Assembly: GCF_003130795.1 (NCBI RefSeq)
Contig: NZ_CP029357.1
Coordinates: forward strand, 562,001 to 626,000
From: Azospirillum thermophilum
GTDB lineage: Bacteria > Pseudomonadota > Alphaproteobacteria > Azospirillales > Azospirillaceae
Direction: 5' to 3'
Length of the DNA: 64,000 bases
Position numbers and translations under genes: made by a program. Each line of letters starts with the position of its first letter. The stretch's first letter is position 1. This document shows positions 11,173 to 20,491 of this stretch, piece by piece. Under the pieces are notes generated by a model. That model saw only the letters and a program-made list of their open reading frames with translations. It did no database searches and was not told the origin of the DNA.

Positions 11173-11216
11173 GGGGGGAAAAGTGCAAAAGGAGCGGATG
11201 CGATAACTTTCCCCCC
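11173..11216. promoter_or_regulatory. Inverted repeat before the Nif11-like gene
   Basis: GGGGGGAAA at 11173-11181 is complementary to TTTCCCCCC at 11208-11216, separated by 26 bases. It sits 35 bases before the start codon and could fold in the leader mRNA or serve as a protein binding site. No family of sites is recognised. Confidence 0.35.
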
Positions 11217-11250
11217 ATCGCAACCCGATTACCTCGGAAGGCCGCCCGCC

Positions 11251-11535
11251 ATGTCCAGCCCTGCCACCCTGCAGAAGATCCAGGATCTTTTCACGCGCCA
11301 CCCGGAGCTCGTCAGAGCCCTGCAGGCCATTCCGACCCGCGAGGCGTTCGTGCAGACGGTGACCGACATCGCGCGCGCCAACGGCGTTCCCGGCTCGGAG
11401 AAGGACGTGCGCCGGCAGATCGAGGAGGCGCTTGCCGAACGCGATCACGCGGACCAGGTGCCCATCCTCGACCTCTGCCCGATTGCCGCCTATACCCCCG
11501 CCTGCCCGCAGCCCATGGCCGGCCTGCGGCAATAA
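11251..11535 (+). CDS. Small protein with Nif11-like leader and cysteine-containing tail
   Basis: A 94-residue protein. Residues 1-70 are predicted helical, with the pattern LQKIQDLFTRHPELVRAL then REAFVQTVTDIARANGVPGSE. This resembles the Nif11 leader domain, which occurs in nitrogen-fixing bacteria and as the leader of some ribosomally made modified peptides. The last 20 residues contain Cys76 and Cys85 with several prolines. There is no GG cleavage site and no modification enzyme nearby, so a peptide natural product is only a possibility. It lies between hupV and hupD, upstream of two sigma-54-like sites. Its start has a ribosome site (GGAAGG) 11 bases before the ATG. Confidence 0.62.
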   Translation: MSSPATLQKIQDLFTRHPELVRALQAIPTREAFVQTVTDIARANGVPGSEKDVRRQIEEALAERDHADQVPILDLCPIAAYTPACPQPMAGLRQ

Positions 11536-11605
11536 TCCGTCCCGCCTGCATGAAGGATCGCCGGCCGGCAGGGGGCTTCCTCCGCCGGCAAGTTTCCGGC
11601 CAGAC

Positions 11606-11621
11606 TGGCAAGTTGATTGCC
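11606..11621 (+). promoter_or_regulatory. Candidate sigma-54 promoter upstream of hupD (distal)
   Basis: TGGCAAG-N4-TTGCC matches the -24/-12 consensus TGGCAYR-N4-TTGCW with one mismatch in each half and exact spacing. It lies about 200 bases before hupD. NtrC-type HupR with an intact sigma-54 contact loop is encoded downstream, which supports the call. It may be a second promoter to the site at 11726. Confidence 0.5.
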
Positions 11622-11725
11622 ATTCCGGCATCCGTCTGCAATGTTCATATCCACAATGGCTGAGCAGGCAAAGGAATGCCCCGGTTTTTGCCCGCCGGAT
11701 CAAGGGGTTGCCCGCCCCGCCCCCG

Positions 11726-11741
11726 TGGCATGGAATTTGTA
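11726..11741 (+). promoter_or_regulatory. Candidate sigma-54 promoter for hupD operon (proximal)
   Basis: TGGCATG-N4-TTGTA has the invariant GG at -24 and a TG at -12 with exact spacing; only the C of TTGCW differs. It lies 65 bases before the chosen hupD start, a good distance for a promoter of the long hupDFGHIJK-hypAB-hupR run. Confidence 0.55.
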
Positions 11742-11806
11742 GACGAAACGCTCCGGGATAAGACGGGCCGCCAACGATGCGGTCCGCGACGGGAGAACGA
11801 ACGGGA

Positions 11807-12418
11807 ATGGCATCCGGCAACCGCATCCTGGTGCTCGGGATCGGCAACATCCTGTGGGCCGACGAGGGTTTCGGCGTCCGCACGGTGGAGCGTCTGGCCG
11901 AGGACTGGGCCTTTCCACCCGACGTCACGCTGATGGACGGCGGGACGCAGGGGCTCTACCTGCTGCCGCACCTGGAAACGGCGGACGTGCTGATCGTGGT
12001 GGACGCCATCGACTATGGCCTGCCGCCGGGCACCCGCCGGGTGTTCCGCGACGACGACGTGCCCGCCTTCCTCGGCGCCAAGAAGATGAGCCTGCACCAG
12101 ACCGGCTTCCAGGAGGTGCTGGCGAGCGCCATGCTGCTCGGCCGCTGCCCGGGGCGGATGATCCTGGTCGGCGTCCAGCCGGAGGTGCTGGACGATTACG
12201 GCGGCGGCCTGACCGCGACCGTCGCCGCCGAGGTCGCCCCCACCGTCGACGCCATCCGCGCCATCCTGCGCGACGAGTTCGGCATCGAGGCGCAGCCGCG
12301 CCGGGCGGCGGCCGAAACCGCCGCCCCCGCCATCACCCGCGACGCCTACGAGAGCGGCCGCCCCAGCGCCGAGGAGGCCTGCCGCATCGGCGACCCCCGC
12401 GTGCTGGGCCTCGCCTGA
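11807..12418 (+). CDS. hupD: Hydrogenase maturation protease HupD
   Basis: A 203-residue endopeptidase of the HyaD/HybD family. The N-terminus VLGIGNILWADEGFGV carries the nickel-binding Glu/Asp region, and LMDGGTQGLYLLP and SLHQTGFQEVL hold the other conserved nickel-sensing positions. It removes the C-terminal peptide of HupL after nickel insertion. The ATG at 11807, with GGGAG upstream, is preferred over 11777, because the family begins just before the ILVLGIGN strand. It starts the accessory operon, 12 bases before hupF. The tail beyond residue 165 is longer than in many relatives. Confidence 0.93.
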   Translation: MASGNRILVLGIGNILWADEGFGVRTVERLAEDWAFPPDVTLMDGGTQGLYLLPHLETADVLIVVDAIDYGLPPGTRRVFRDDDVPAFLGAKKMSLHQTGFQEVLASAMLLGRCPGRMILVGVQPEVLDDYGGGLTATVAAEVAPTVDAIRAILRDEFGIEAQPRRAAAETAAPAITRDAYESGRPSAEEACRIGDPRVLGLA

Positions 12419-12430
12419 GAAGGGCGGACC

Positions 12431-12754
12431 ATGTGCATCGGCACGCCCCTGCGCATCGTCGCGGTCGACGGCATCGTCGGCACCGCGGAGGATGCGGCCG
12501 GCGCCCGCGTCGCGGTCGACCTGTCGCTGCTGCCCGAGGTGGGGCCGGGCGACTGGGTGCTCGATTTCCTCGGCGCCGCCCGCCGCCGGCTGGAGGAGGA
12601 GGAGGCGCTGCAGATCCGCGCCGCCCTCGACGCGCTGGCCGCGGCGATGAACGGGGGGAGCTTCGAGGACGGCTTCGCCGACCTGATCGACCGCGAACCC
12701 ACCCTTCCCCCCCATCTGGAGGCGGCCCGTGCCGCCGGACTGACCGAGGCCTGA
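12431..12754 (+). CDS. hupF: HupF, HypC-like hydrogenase chaperone
   Basis: A 107-residue paralogue of HypC. It starts with MCIGTPLRIV, in which Cys2 (N-terminal after methionine removal) is the essential iron or ligand-transfer cysteine. It differs from HypC in its longer acidic and helical C-terminus. In Rhizobium HupF binds immature HupL and protects it from oxygen. It lies 12 bases after hupD and 9 bases before hupG, in the same operon. Confidence 0.92.
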   Translation: MCIGTPLRIVAVDGIVGTAEDAAGARVAVDLSLLPEVGPGDWVLDFLGAARRRLEEEEALQIRAALDALAAAMNGGSFEDGFADLIDREPTLPPHLEAARAAGLTEA

Positions 12755-12763
12755 GCTCCCGCC

Positions 12764-13258
12764 ATGACCGACCTCCCGCCCGACACCATGACCGACGGCG
12801 ACGCCCCCGCGACCGACATCCCCGCCACCGACAGCGCCCCTGCCCGGCCGGCGAAGCCGGTCTTCCCGCTGCCGCCGGTGGTGGAGCGGCTGACCACGCA
12901 GCACGGCTATCCCCGGCTCGACGATCCGGCGGCCGGGCCGTGGCGCGGCGACGACGGCACCTGGGTCGTCTTCCTGCCCGGCCACGGCAAGGGCAACGGC
13001 GAGACGGCCGACGTCGCGGTGATCCTGCCCGAACTGGTGCGCACGGTGCGTCCGGCGCTGACCCCGGCGGTCGCCGGCCCGGCGGTGGAGCGCGCCCTGC
13101 TCGCCCGCACCGGGATGATGAGCCTGCCGGCGCTGGTCTTCCTGCGCGGCGACACGCTGCTCGGCACCATTGCGCGGGTGCGCGACTGGCAGGATTATCT
13201 GGAACGGATCGCCACCATTCTGTCGGGCGACGCCCCGGCCCCCACCCGGCTGCAGTGA
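12764..13258 (+). CDS. hupG: HupG, HyaE-type hydrogenase maturation protein
   Basis: A 164-residue protein with a thioredoxin-like fold of the HupG/HyaE family. The first 45 residues are a low-complexity proline, alanine and threonine stretch, and the conserved core begins at LPPVVERLTTQHGYPRLD. The region TGMMSLPALVFLRGDTLLG matches the family; the thioredoxin active-site cysteines are absent, as usual here. An internal ATG at 12788 is an alternative start. HupG is thought to act as a chaperone on HupS or HupL before export. It lies 13 bases before hupH. Confidence 0.85.
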   Translation: MTDLPPDTMTDGDAPATDIPATDSAPARPAKPVFPLPPVVERLTTQHGYPRLDDPAAGPWRGDDGTWVVFLPGHGKGNGETADVAVILPELVRTVRPALTPAVAGPAVERALLARTGMMSLPALVFLRGDTLLGTIARVRDWQDYLERIATILSGDAPAPTRLQ

Positions 13259-13271
13259 AGGGACACGCGCC

Positions 13272-14156
13272 ATGACCTCGTTCCTCGGCATGACCCGCCC
13301 GCCGGTCGGCTTCGGCCCCGGCAGCCAGCCCGACGCGGAGGAGGAGGGGCTGGAGTATCTGCCCATGCCGTCGGGCATGCGCATCTATGAACCGCATCTG
13401 CCGGAGGTGGCCGATCCCGCCCGCTCCGCCGCCGCGCTGGAGCTGCTGGAGCGGCTGCGCTCGGCGCTCGCCGGCTGGGCGGCGGGGCAGGAGATCCGCC
13501 TGCCGCTCGACGGGCTGGACGCCCCGGCGCTGTCCCTGGTGGACGAGGCGCTGGGCGAGGGCGAGGTCTCCGTCCTGGTCGAGCGGGCGGGCGACCGGCT
13601 GGAGATCCAGGAGGCCGCCCTGGCCGGGGTCTGGCGCGTGCGGCCGGCCGGGACGGGCGGACGGACGGGCGAGACCCTGCTGGTCGGCGCCTTCCCGCGG
13701 GTGGCGCTGAACCGCGCCTTCCCGGCGGCGGCCGGCCGGCGGCCGGCGGCGGAGGGGGCGCCGGCCGGGCTGATGAACGGCCTGCCGATCCTGGTGGAGC
13801 TGCTGGACCGCAGCGCCGCCTGGACGCGCGGCGACGCGCCCCATGCCGTCAATTTCAGCCTGCTGCCCCACACGCCGGAGGATCTGGCCTTCGTCGAGGA
13901 GCGGCTGGGCCAGGGGGCGACCACCATCCTGTCGCGCGGCTACGGCAACTGCCGCGTCACCGCCACGGCGACGCCCAACGTCTGGTGGGTGCGCTACTAC
14001 AACTCGGTGGACACGCTGATCCTGAACACGGTGGAGATCGTCGACGTGCCCGCCGTGGTCTGCGCCGCGGCCGAGGACATCGCCGACAGCGCCGAGCGGC
14101 TGGGCGAGATCCTGTCCGCCATCGGCGGGTCCGGCCTGACCGGAGAGCGGGCATGA
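13272..14156 (+). CDS. hupH: HupH, hydrogenase small-subunit maturation protein
   Basis: A 294-residue HupH/HyaF family protein. Conserved stretches are LPMPSGMRIYEPHLPE near the N-terminus, ALSLVDEALGEGEVSV in the middle and LSRGYGNCRVTATATPNVWW near the end. In rhizobia HupH works with HupF and HupK on the hydrogenase subunits, and is needed for a proper iron-sulfur or small-subunit state. The stop overlaps the next start (ATGA), so translation is coupled to the rubredoxin fusion gene. Confidence 0.9.
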   Translation: MTSFLGMTRPPVGFGPGSQPDAEEEGLEYLPMPSGMRIYEPHLPEVADPARSAAALELLERLRSALAGWAAGQEIRLPLDGLDAPALSLVDEALGEGEVSVLVERAGDRLEIQEAALAGVWRVRPAGTGGRTGETLLVGAFPRVALNRAFPAAAGRRPAAEGAPAGLMNGLPILVELLDRSAAWTRGDAPHAVNFSLLPHTPEDLAFVEERLGQGATTILSRGYGNCRVTATATPNVWWVRYYNSVDTLILNTVEIVDVPAVVCAAAEDIADSAERLGEILSAIGGSGLTGERA

Positions 14157-15046
14157 CCGCGCCCTTCCCCGCCGGACGCTTCGAGGGCTCCTACCTCGGC
14201 GACGCCTCGCGCATCGGCGACGCCACGCGGATGGAGTGCAAGATCTGCTGGCACGTCTATGACCCGGCCGAAGGCTGCGAGGTCTGGCAGGTGCCGCCCG
14301 GCACGCCCTTCGCCGCCCTGCCGGAGGAATGGCGCTGCCCGGTCTGCGACGGCGCCCGCGACCAGTTCATGAGCCTGGACGCCGGCACGCCGGCACCGGA
14401 CGGGCAGCCGGTTCCCCTTCCCGCCTCCCCGCTGGACGCCCCGCCGGACCCGGTGACGGCAGAGACGCCGGCCCGCCCGGCGGAGGCGATCCGGGCGCTG
14501 GAGGCGGTCTTCCGCGAGATCTACATCGGCCAGATGCGCGGCATCCCCATCGTGAACGACGCGCTGGCGGTCAAGGCGGTGGGCTTCCGCGCCTGGAACG
14601 GCCATTGGCTGGGGGCGCTGGTGACGCCCTGGTTCATGAACCTCGTCCTGCTGCCGGGCGGGGACGACGACTGGTCGGGCCTGACCCCCGGCGCCAAGGA
14701 GCTGGTGGAGTTCCCCTCCGGGTTCTACGAGTTCCTGCACGCCGACCGGGCGGGCGTCGGGCCGTACAAGGCCTGCTCGCTCTTCTCGCCGATGTTCGAG
14801 TTCACCACGATGCTGCAGGCGACGGAGACGGCGGCGGCGGCGCTGGTCGCCCTGTTCGACCCGTCGATCCGCGAGGACGGCGCCCGCACCGGCGAGATCC
14901 GCCGCCTGCGCGAGGCCGAGCTCGCCCCGCCGCCGGAAGACCCGGCGGCCACAGGGGCGCCGGCCGCCGGCGAGGCGGCCGTGGAAGGGGAGGAGGTGAC
15001 GCGGCCGTCACGCCGCGCCGTGCTGACCTTCCAGAGGGCGTCTTGA
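14153..15046 (+). CDS. hupJ: Rubredoxin-HupJ fusion (HupI + HupJ) hydrogenase assembly protein
   Basis: A 297-residue fusion. Residues about 22-75 are a rubredoxin, with the iron ligands in MECKICWHVYDP and WRCPVCDG. After a proline-rich linker, residues about 105-250 match HupJ/HybE, including IPIVNDALAVKAVGFRAWNG and FYEFLHADRAGVGPYKACSLFSPM. In most hup clusters hupI and hupJ are separate genes. HupI protects or supplies reducing power for hydrogenase assembly in oxygen, and HupJ chaperones the subunits. The start at 14153 overlaps hupH and no internal start is needed for the HupJ part. The end overlaps hupK (TTGA). Confidence 0.9.
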   Translation: MTAPFPAGRFEGSYLGDASRIGDATRMECKICWHVYDPAEGCEVWQVPPGTPFAALPEEWRCPVCDGARDQFMSLDAGTPAPDGQPVPLPASPLDAPPDPVTAETPARPAEAIRALEAVFREIYIGQMRGIPIVNDALAVKAVGFRAWNGHWLGALVTPWFMNLVLLPGGDDDWSGLTPGAKELVEFPSGFYEFLHADRAGVGPYKACSLFSPMFEFTTMLQATETAAAALVALFDPSIREDGARTGEIRRLREAELAPPPEDPAATGAPAAGEAAVEGEEVTRPSRRAVLTFQRAS

Positions 15047-16062
15047 CGGCAGCGGGCGATCCGTCGGGCGATCCGTCGGGCGGTCTTCCGGACGGACTGG
15101 CCGGGCGGCTGGGCGTCGGGCTCGCGGTCGGGAACGGGGCCGTCCGGGTCCGCATCGACCACCGGCCGGGCCGGCCGGTCGCCGCGCTGCTCGTCGGCAA
15201 GCCGCGCGAGCAGGCCACGGTCCTCGTCCCCGCCGTGCTGAACCTCTGCGCCGTCGCCCACCGTCAGGCCGCCACCGCCGCCGTGGGGCTGGGCAGCGGC
15301 GATGCCGCCGGCACCCGGCAGGAGACGGTGCGCGACCATGCCATCGCCATCCTGCGGGACTGGCCGGCCTGCCTGGGCGCACCGGCCGAAGCGGGAGCGC
15401 TGCGCGTCGTCGGCGCCCTCGCCTCCGGACAGGCGGGAGCGGCCGACGCGCTGCGCCGCCAGATCGCCGGATCGTCGGCCGGGACGGGAGCGGAGCTGCG
15501 GCACTTCACCATTGCGGAGCTGGAGCGCTGGCTGGCGGCCGGGGAGACGGCGACCGTCCGGCTGCTGGCCGGGGTGCGGCGCGGCTTCGACCCGGCCTGG
15601 GGCCGCGCCGCCCTGCCCGCCCCCACGCTGCGCGATCTGGAGGAGGCCGCCCTGCCGGCCCGCGAGGTCACCTGCGCCGACCGGGTCCGCGGCATGCCGC
15701 TGCTGCAGGCGGTGGAGGCGGCGGAGGGGCGCAGCCTGTTCGCCCGGCTGCTCGGCCGCATCCTCGATCTGCTCGGCTGGCTGGAGGGCGGTCCCGGCCG
15801 GCCGGCGGAGCCGGCGCCGCCCGGCATCGGCCTCGCCGAGGCGTCGCGGGGGCTGCTGATCCACCGGGCGGTGCTGGACGGCGGGCGGATCGCCGGCTAC
15901 CGCATCGTCACGCCGACCGACTGGAACCTCGCCGAGGGCGGATTGCTGCAGCGGATGCTGGCGAGCCTGCCGGCCGACGAGCGGCTGGAACCCGCCGCCC
16001 GGCTGGCCCTGGCCTGCGTCGATCCCTGCCTGCCGACCGACCTTCATTTGTATAGGGATTGA
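15043..16062 (+). CDS. hupK: HupK, large-subunit-like maturation scaffold
   Basis: A 339-residue protein with distant similarity to hydrogenase large subunits. The C-terminal part has IAGYRIVTPTDWNLAEGGLLQRML and ends with ACVDPCLPTDLHL, echoing the DPCxxC nickel site but with one cysteine. HupK is proposed to be a scaffold or intermediate carrier for the Fe(CN)2CO group in aerobic hydrogenase synthesis. The likely start is TTG at 15043, overlapping the previous stop as TTGA, with GAGGG just upstream; no ATG or GTG fits as well. A short direct repeat encodes GDPSGDPSGG at the N-terminus. Confidence 0.82.
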   Translation: MTAAGDPSGDPSGGLPDGLAGRLGVGLAVGNGAVRVRIDHRPGRPVAALLVGKPREQATVLVPAVLNLCAVAHRQAATAAVGLGSGDAAGTRQETVRDHAIAILRDWPACLGAPAEAGALRVVGALASGQAGAADALRRQIAGSSAGTGAELRHFTIAELERWLAAGETATVRLLAGVRRGFDPAWGRAALPAPTLRDLEEAALPAREVTCADRVRGMPLLQAVEAAEGRSLFARLLGRILDLLGWLEGGPGRPAEPAPPGIGLAEASRGLLIHRAVLDGGRIAGYRIVTPTDWNLAEGGLLQRMLASLPADERLEPAARLALACVDPCLPTDLHLYRD

Positions 16063-16071
16063 TCTAGCCCA

Positions 16072-16413
16072 ATGCATGAGATGGCGCTCTGCGAGAGCCT
16101 GCTGCAGGCGATGGAGGAGGCGGGCCGCTCCAACGGCTTCCACCGCGTGCGCCGCGTGCGGCTGGAGATCGGCCGTTTCGCCGGGGTGGAGGTCGAGGCT
16201 TTGCGCTTCGGCTTCGACGTGGTGATGCGCGGGTCGCTGGCGGAGGGGGCCGAGCTGGTGGTGCTGGAGATGCCGGGTCAGGCCTGGTGCTTCGACTGCT
16301 GCGAGACGGTGCCGCTCGGCCACCGGCTGGATCCCTGCCCCCGCTGCGGCGGGGAGCGGCTCCGGCCCAATGGCGGAACCGAGATGACGATCAAGGACCT
16401 GGAGGTTGAGTGA
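16072..16413 (+). CDS. hypA: Hydrogenase nickel chaperone HypA
   Basis: A 113-residue protein of normal HypA length. It begins [10 protein letters not shown], where His2 is the nickel ligand, and has the structural zinc site CFDCC and CPRCGG. It delivers nickel to the hydrogenase large subunit together with HypB. The stop overlaps the hypB start (TGATG). Confidence 0.95.
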   Translation: MHEMALCESLLQAMEEAGRSNGFHRVRRVRLEIGRFAGVEVEALRFGFDVVMRGSLAEGAELVVLEMPGQAWCFDCCETVPLGHRLDPCPRCGGERLRPNGGTEMTIKDLEVE

Positions 16414-17405
16414 TGTGCACGGTCTGCGGCTGTTCTGGCGCCACGGTCGGCGATAAGGACCACCCTCATGCCCACGGCCATGATCATCACCATCATGATC
16501 ATGACCATGATCACGGACACGATCATCACCATGGGCATGACCACGACCATGGGCACGAGCATGACCACGGCCACGGGCATGACCATGGGCATGGGCACGC
16601 CCACCACCATCACGGCGAGGCCGGCCTGATCGACTATGGCGCCGGTCCGGCCCGCGCCCATGCGCCGGGCCTGTCGCAGACCCGGATGATCGAGATCGAG
16701 CGCGGCATCCTGTCGAAGAACGACGGCTATGCCGCCGCCAACCGCGCGCTGTTCGGGCGCAGCGGCATCTTCCCGGTCAACCTGCTGTCGAGCCCCGGCG
16801 CCGGCAAGACGACTCTGCTGGTCAGGACCCTGTCGGAGCTGGCCGGCCGCTGGCCGGTCGGGGTGATCGAGGGCGACCAGCAGACCTCCAACGACGCCGA
16901 GCGCATCCGCGCCACCGGCGTCGCCGCCGTGCAGATCAACACCGGCAAGGGCTGCCATCTCGACGCCCACATGGTCGGCCATGCCATGGAGAGCCTGCCG
17001 GCCCTGACCGCCGCGCAGGGCGGCGTGCTGTTCATCGAGAATGTCGGCAACCTCGTCTGCCCGGCCGCCTTCGACCTGGGCGAGGCCAAGCGCATCGTCC
17101 TGCTGTCGCTGACGGAGGGCGAGGACAAGCCCTTGAAATACCCGGACATCTTCGCCACCGCCGACCTCGTCCTGCTGACCAAGGCGGATCTGGCGCCGCA
17201 TCTCGACGTCGATTTCGCCGCCATCGACCGGGCGCTGGGCCGCATCAACCCGAAGGCCGACCGGCTGCGCGTGTCGGCGCGCAGCGGCGAGGGCATGGCG
17301 GAGTGGATCGGCTGGCTGGAGGCGCAGCGCCGCGGCCATCTCGCCGCGCTGGCCGCCGAGGCCGAGGCGCGCGCCGCCGCCCTGCGGGCCGCGACCGCCG
17401 GGTAA
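16413..17405 (+). CDS. hypB: Nickel-binding GTPase HypB with long His-rich tract
   Basis: A 330-residue GTPase. The N-terminus MCTVCGCSG is the high-affinity nickel motif. Residues about 20-70 are an extreme histidine, aspartate and glycine tract for nickel storage. The G domain has [11 protein letters not shown] (P-loop), [13 protein letters not shown], the conserved metal-site cysteine in GKGCHLD, and the switch and base motifs ([18 protein letters not shown]). It loads nickel through HypA. The start is ATG 16413, overlapping the hypA stop; GTG at 16410 would add one residue. Confidence 0.95.
   Translation: MCTVCGCSGATVGDKDHPHAHGHDHHHHDHDHDHGHDHHHGHDHDHGHEHDHGHGHDHGHGHAHHHHGEAGLIDYGAGPARAHAPGLSQTRMIEIERGILSKNDGYAAANRALFGRSGIFPVNLLSSPGAGKTTLLVRTLSELAGRWPVGVIEGDQQTSNDAERIRATGVAAVQINTGKGCHLDAHMVGHAMESLPALTAAQGGVLFIENVGNLVCPAAFDLGEAKRIVLLSLTEGEDKPLKYPDIFATADLVLLTKADLAPHLDVDFAAIDRALGRINPKADRLRVSARSGEGMAEWIGWLEAQRRGHLAALAAEAEARAAALRAATAG
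16461..16617 (+). repeat. His-codon-rich low-complexity tract inside hypB
   Basis: The DNA consists of imperfect repeats of CATGACCAT, CACGGCCAT and CATCACCAT type triplets, encoding the nickel-binding histidine tract. Such tracts vary in length between strains by slippage. Confidence 0.8.
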
Positions 17406-17411
17406 GCCGCG

Positions 17412-19031
<1,620 letters not shown>

Positions 19032-19073
19032 CCGTCCCGGGGCGGGTCCCGGGCACAAGGAAGGAGCCAACCG

Positions 19074-19352
19074 ATGTGTCTGGGCATTCCGGGGCGCATC
19101 GTCGCCATCACCGACGCGGAGGCCATGATGGCGACCGTCGACGTCTCGGGCGTGCGCCGCAGCGTCGACGTGACCTGCGTGGCGCCGAAGGACGGCCCGC
19201 TCGACGGGCTGGTCGGCCGCTGGACGCTGGTCCATGTCGGCTTCGCCATGAGCCTGATCGACGAGGAGGAGGCGAAGGCGACGCTCGCCATCCTGCATGA
19301 GATCGGCGAGGCGAACGCCGAGATCGCCGCCTTCGCCGGCGAGGTGGCGTGA
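19074..19352 (+). CDS. hypC: Hydrogenase maturation chaperone HypC
   Basis: A 92-residue protein beginning MCLGIPGRIV, with the essential Cys2. It forms a complex with HypD that carries the Fe(CN)2CO unit to the large subunit. It lies 42 bases after hupR with GGAAGGAG before the ATG. It is the standard HypC; the longer paralogue HupF is encoded upstream. The stop overlaps hypD (TGATG). Confidence 0.95.
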   Translation: MCLGIPGRIVAITDAEAMMATVDVSGVRRSVDVTCVAPKDGPLDGLVGRWTLVHVGFAMSLIDEEEAKATLAILHEIGEANAEIAAFAGEVA

Positions 19353-20491
19353 TGACCGCTCCCCTCACCGCCGGGGCCAACCCCTTCCAGGACCGCGAGA
19401 CCGGCCGGCGCCTGATCGCCCGGATCGGCGAGAAGCTGGACAGGCTGGGCGCCACCGAGCGCAAGCCGGTCCGGCTGATGGAGATCTGCGGCGGCCACAC
19501 CCACACCATCTTCCGCCACGGGCTGTCCGGCGTGCTGCCGGCCGGGCTGGAGTTCCTGCACGGGCCGGGCTGCCCGGTCTGCGTGCTGCCGATGGGCCGC
19601 ATCGACGACTGCGTCGCCATCGCCGAGGACCCGCGCGTCATCTTCACCACTTTCGGCGACGCCATGCGCGTGCCGGGCTCGAAGAAGTCGCTGATGCAGG
19701 CGAAGGCCGACGGGGCCGACATCCGCATGGTCTATTCGCCGCTCGACGCGCTGGAGCTGGCGCGGCGCAACCCGGACCGCGAGGTGGTATTCTTCGGCCT
19801 CGGCTTCGAGACGACGATGCCCTCCACCGCGCTGACCGTGCTGAAGGCGGAGCGCGAGGGGATCGCCAACTTCTCGCTGTTCTGCAACCACATCACCATC
19901 ATCCCGACCATCCGCGCGGTGCTGGACACGCCGGGCATGATGGTCGACGGCTTCATCGGGCCGGGCCATGTCAGCATGGTGATCGGGCTGAAGCCCTACC
20001 GCTTCATCGCCAGCCAGTACGACCGCCCGCTGGTGGTGACGGGGTTCGAGCCGCTGGACGTCCTGCAGTCCGTCTGGATGCTGCTGGACCAGATCGACCG
20101 CGGCGTGGTCGAGATCCAGAACCAGTACGCCCGCGTCGTGCCGGAGGAAGGCAACCCCCAGGCCAACGCCGCCATCGACGCGGTGTTCGAGACGCGGCCC
20201 TTCTTCGAATGGCGCGGCCTCGGCAGCATCGACGAATCCGGCGTCGCCATCCGCGAGCGCTTCGCCCGCTTCGACGCCGAGCGGCGCTTCGCCGTCCGGA
20301 GCCCGGCGGTCGCCGAGCCCGACTCCTGCCAGTGCGGCGGCGTGCTGACCGGCACGGTGAAGCCCTGGCAATGCCCGTTGTTCGGCGGCGCCTGCACGCC
20401 GGAAAGCCCGGTCGGCGCCCTGATGGTCTCCTCGGAAGGCGCCTGCGCCGCCTATCACCAGTATGGCGGCCTGCGCAAGGGTGCGGCATGA
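19352..20491 (+). CDS. hypD: Hydrogenase maturation protein HypD
   Basis: A 379-residue iron-sulfur protein. Conserved motifs are MEICGGHTHTIFRHGL, GPGCPVCVLP, FGLGFETTMPSTA and GPGHVSMVIG. The C-terminal cysteines DSCQCGGVLTG and CPLFGGACTPESPVGALM hold the [4Fe-4S] cluster. It is the central scaffold on which CO and two cyanides are attached to iron. The ATG at 19352 overlaps the hypC stop. The stop overlaps hypE. Confidence 0.95.
   Translation: MTAPLTAGANPFQDRETGRRLIARIGEKLDRLGATERKPVRLMEICGGHTHTIFRHGLSGVLPAGLEFLHGPGCPVCVLPMGRIDDCVAIAEDPRVIFTTFGDAMRVPGSKKSLMQAKADGADIRMVYSPLDALELARRNPDREVVFFGLGFETTMPSTALTVLKAEREGIANFSLFCNHITIIPTIRAVLDTPGMMVDGFIGPGHVSMVIGLKPYRFIASQYDRPLVVTGFEPLDVLQSVWMLLDQIDRGVVEIQNQYARVVPEEGNPQANAAIDAVFETRPFFEWRGLGSIDESGVAIRERFARFDAERRFAVRSPAVAEPDSCQCGGVLTGTVKPWQCPLFGGACTPESPVGALMVSSEGACAAYHQYGGLRKGAA

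Noticed and set aside
15000..15042. Upstream in-frame extension of HupK.
   Set aside because: It runs through the HupJ coding region in another frame without similarity; TTG at 15043 overlaps the previous stop as in coupled genes.
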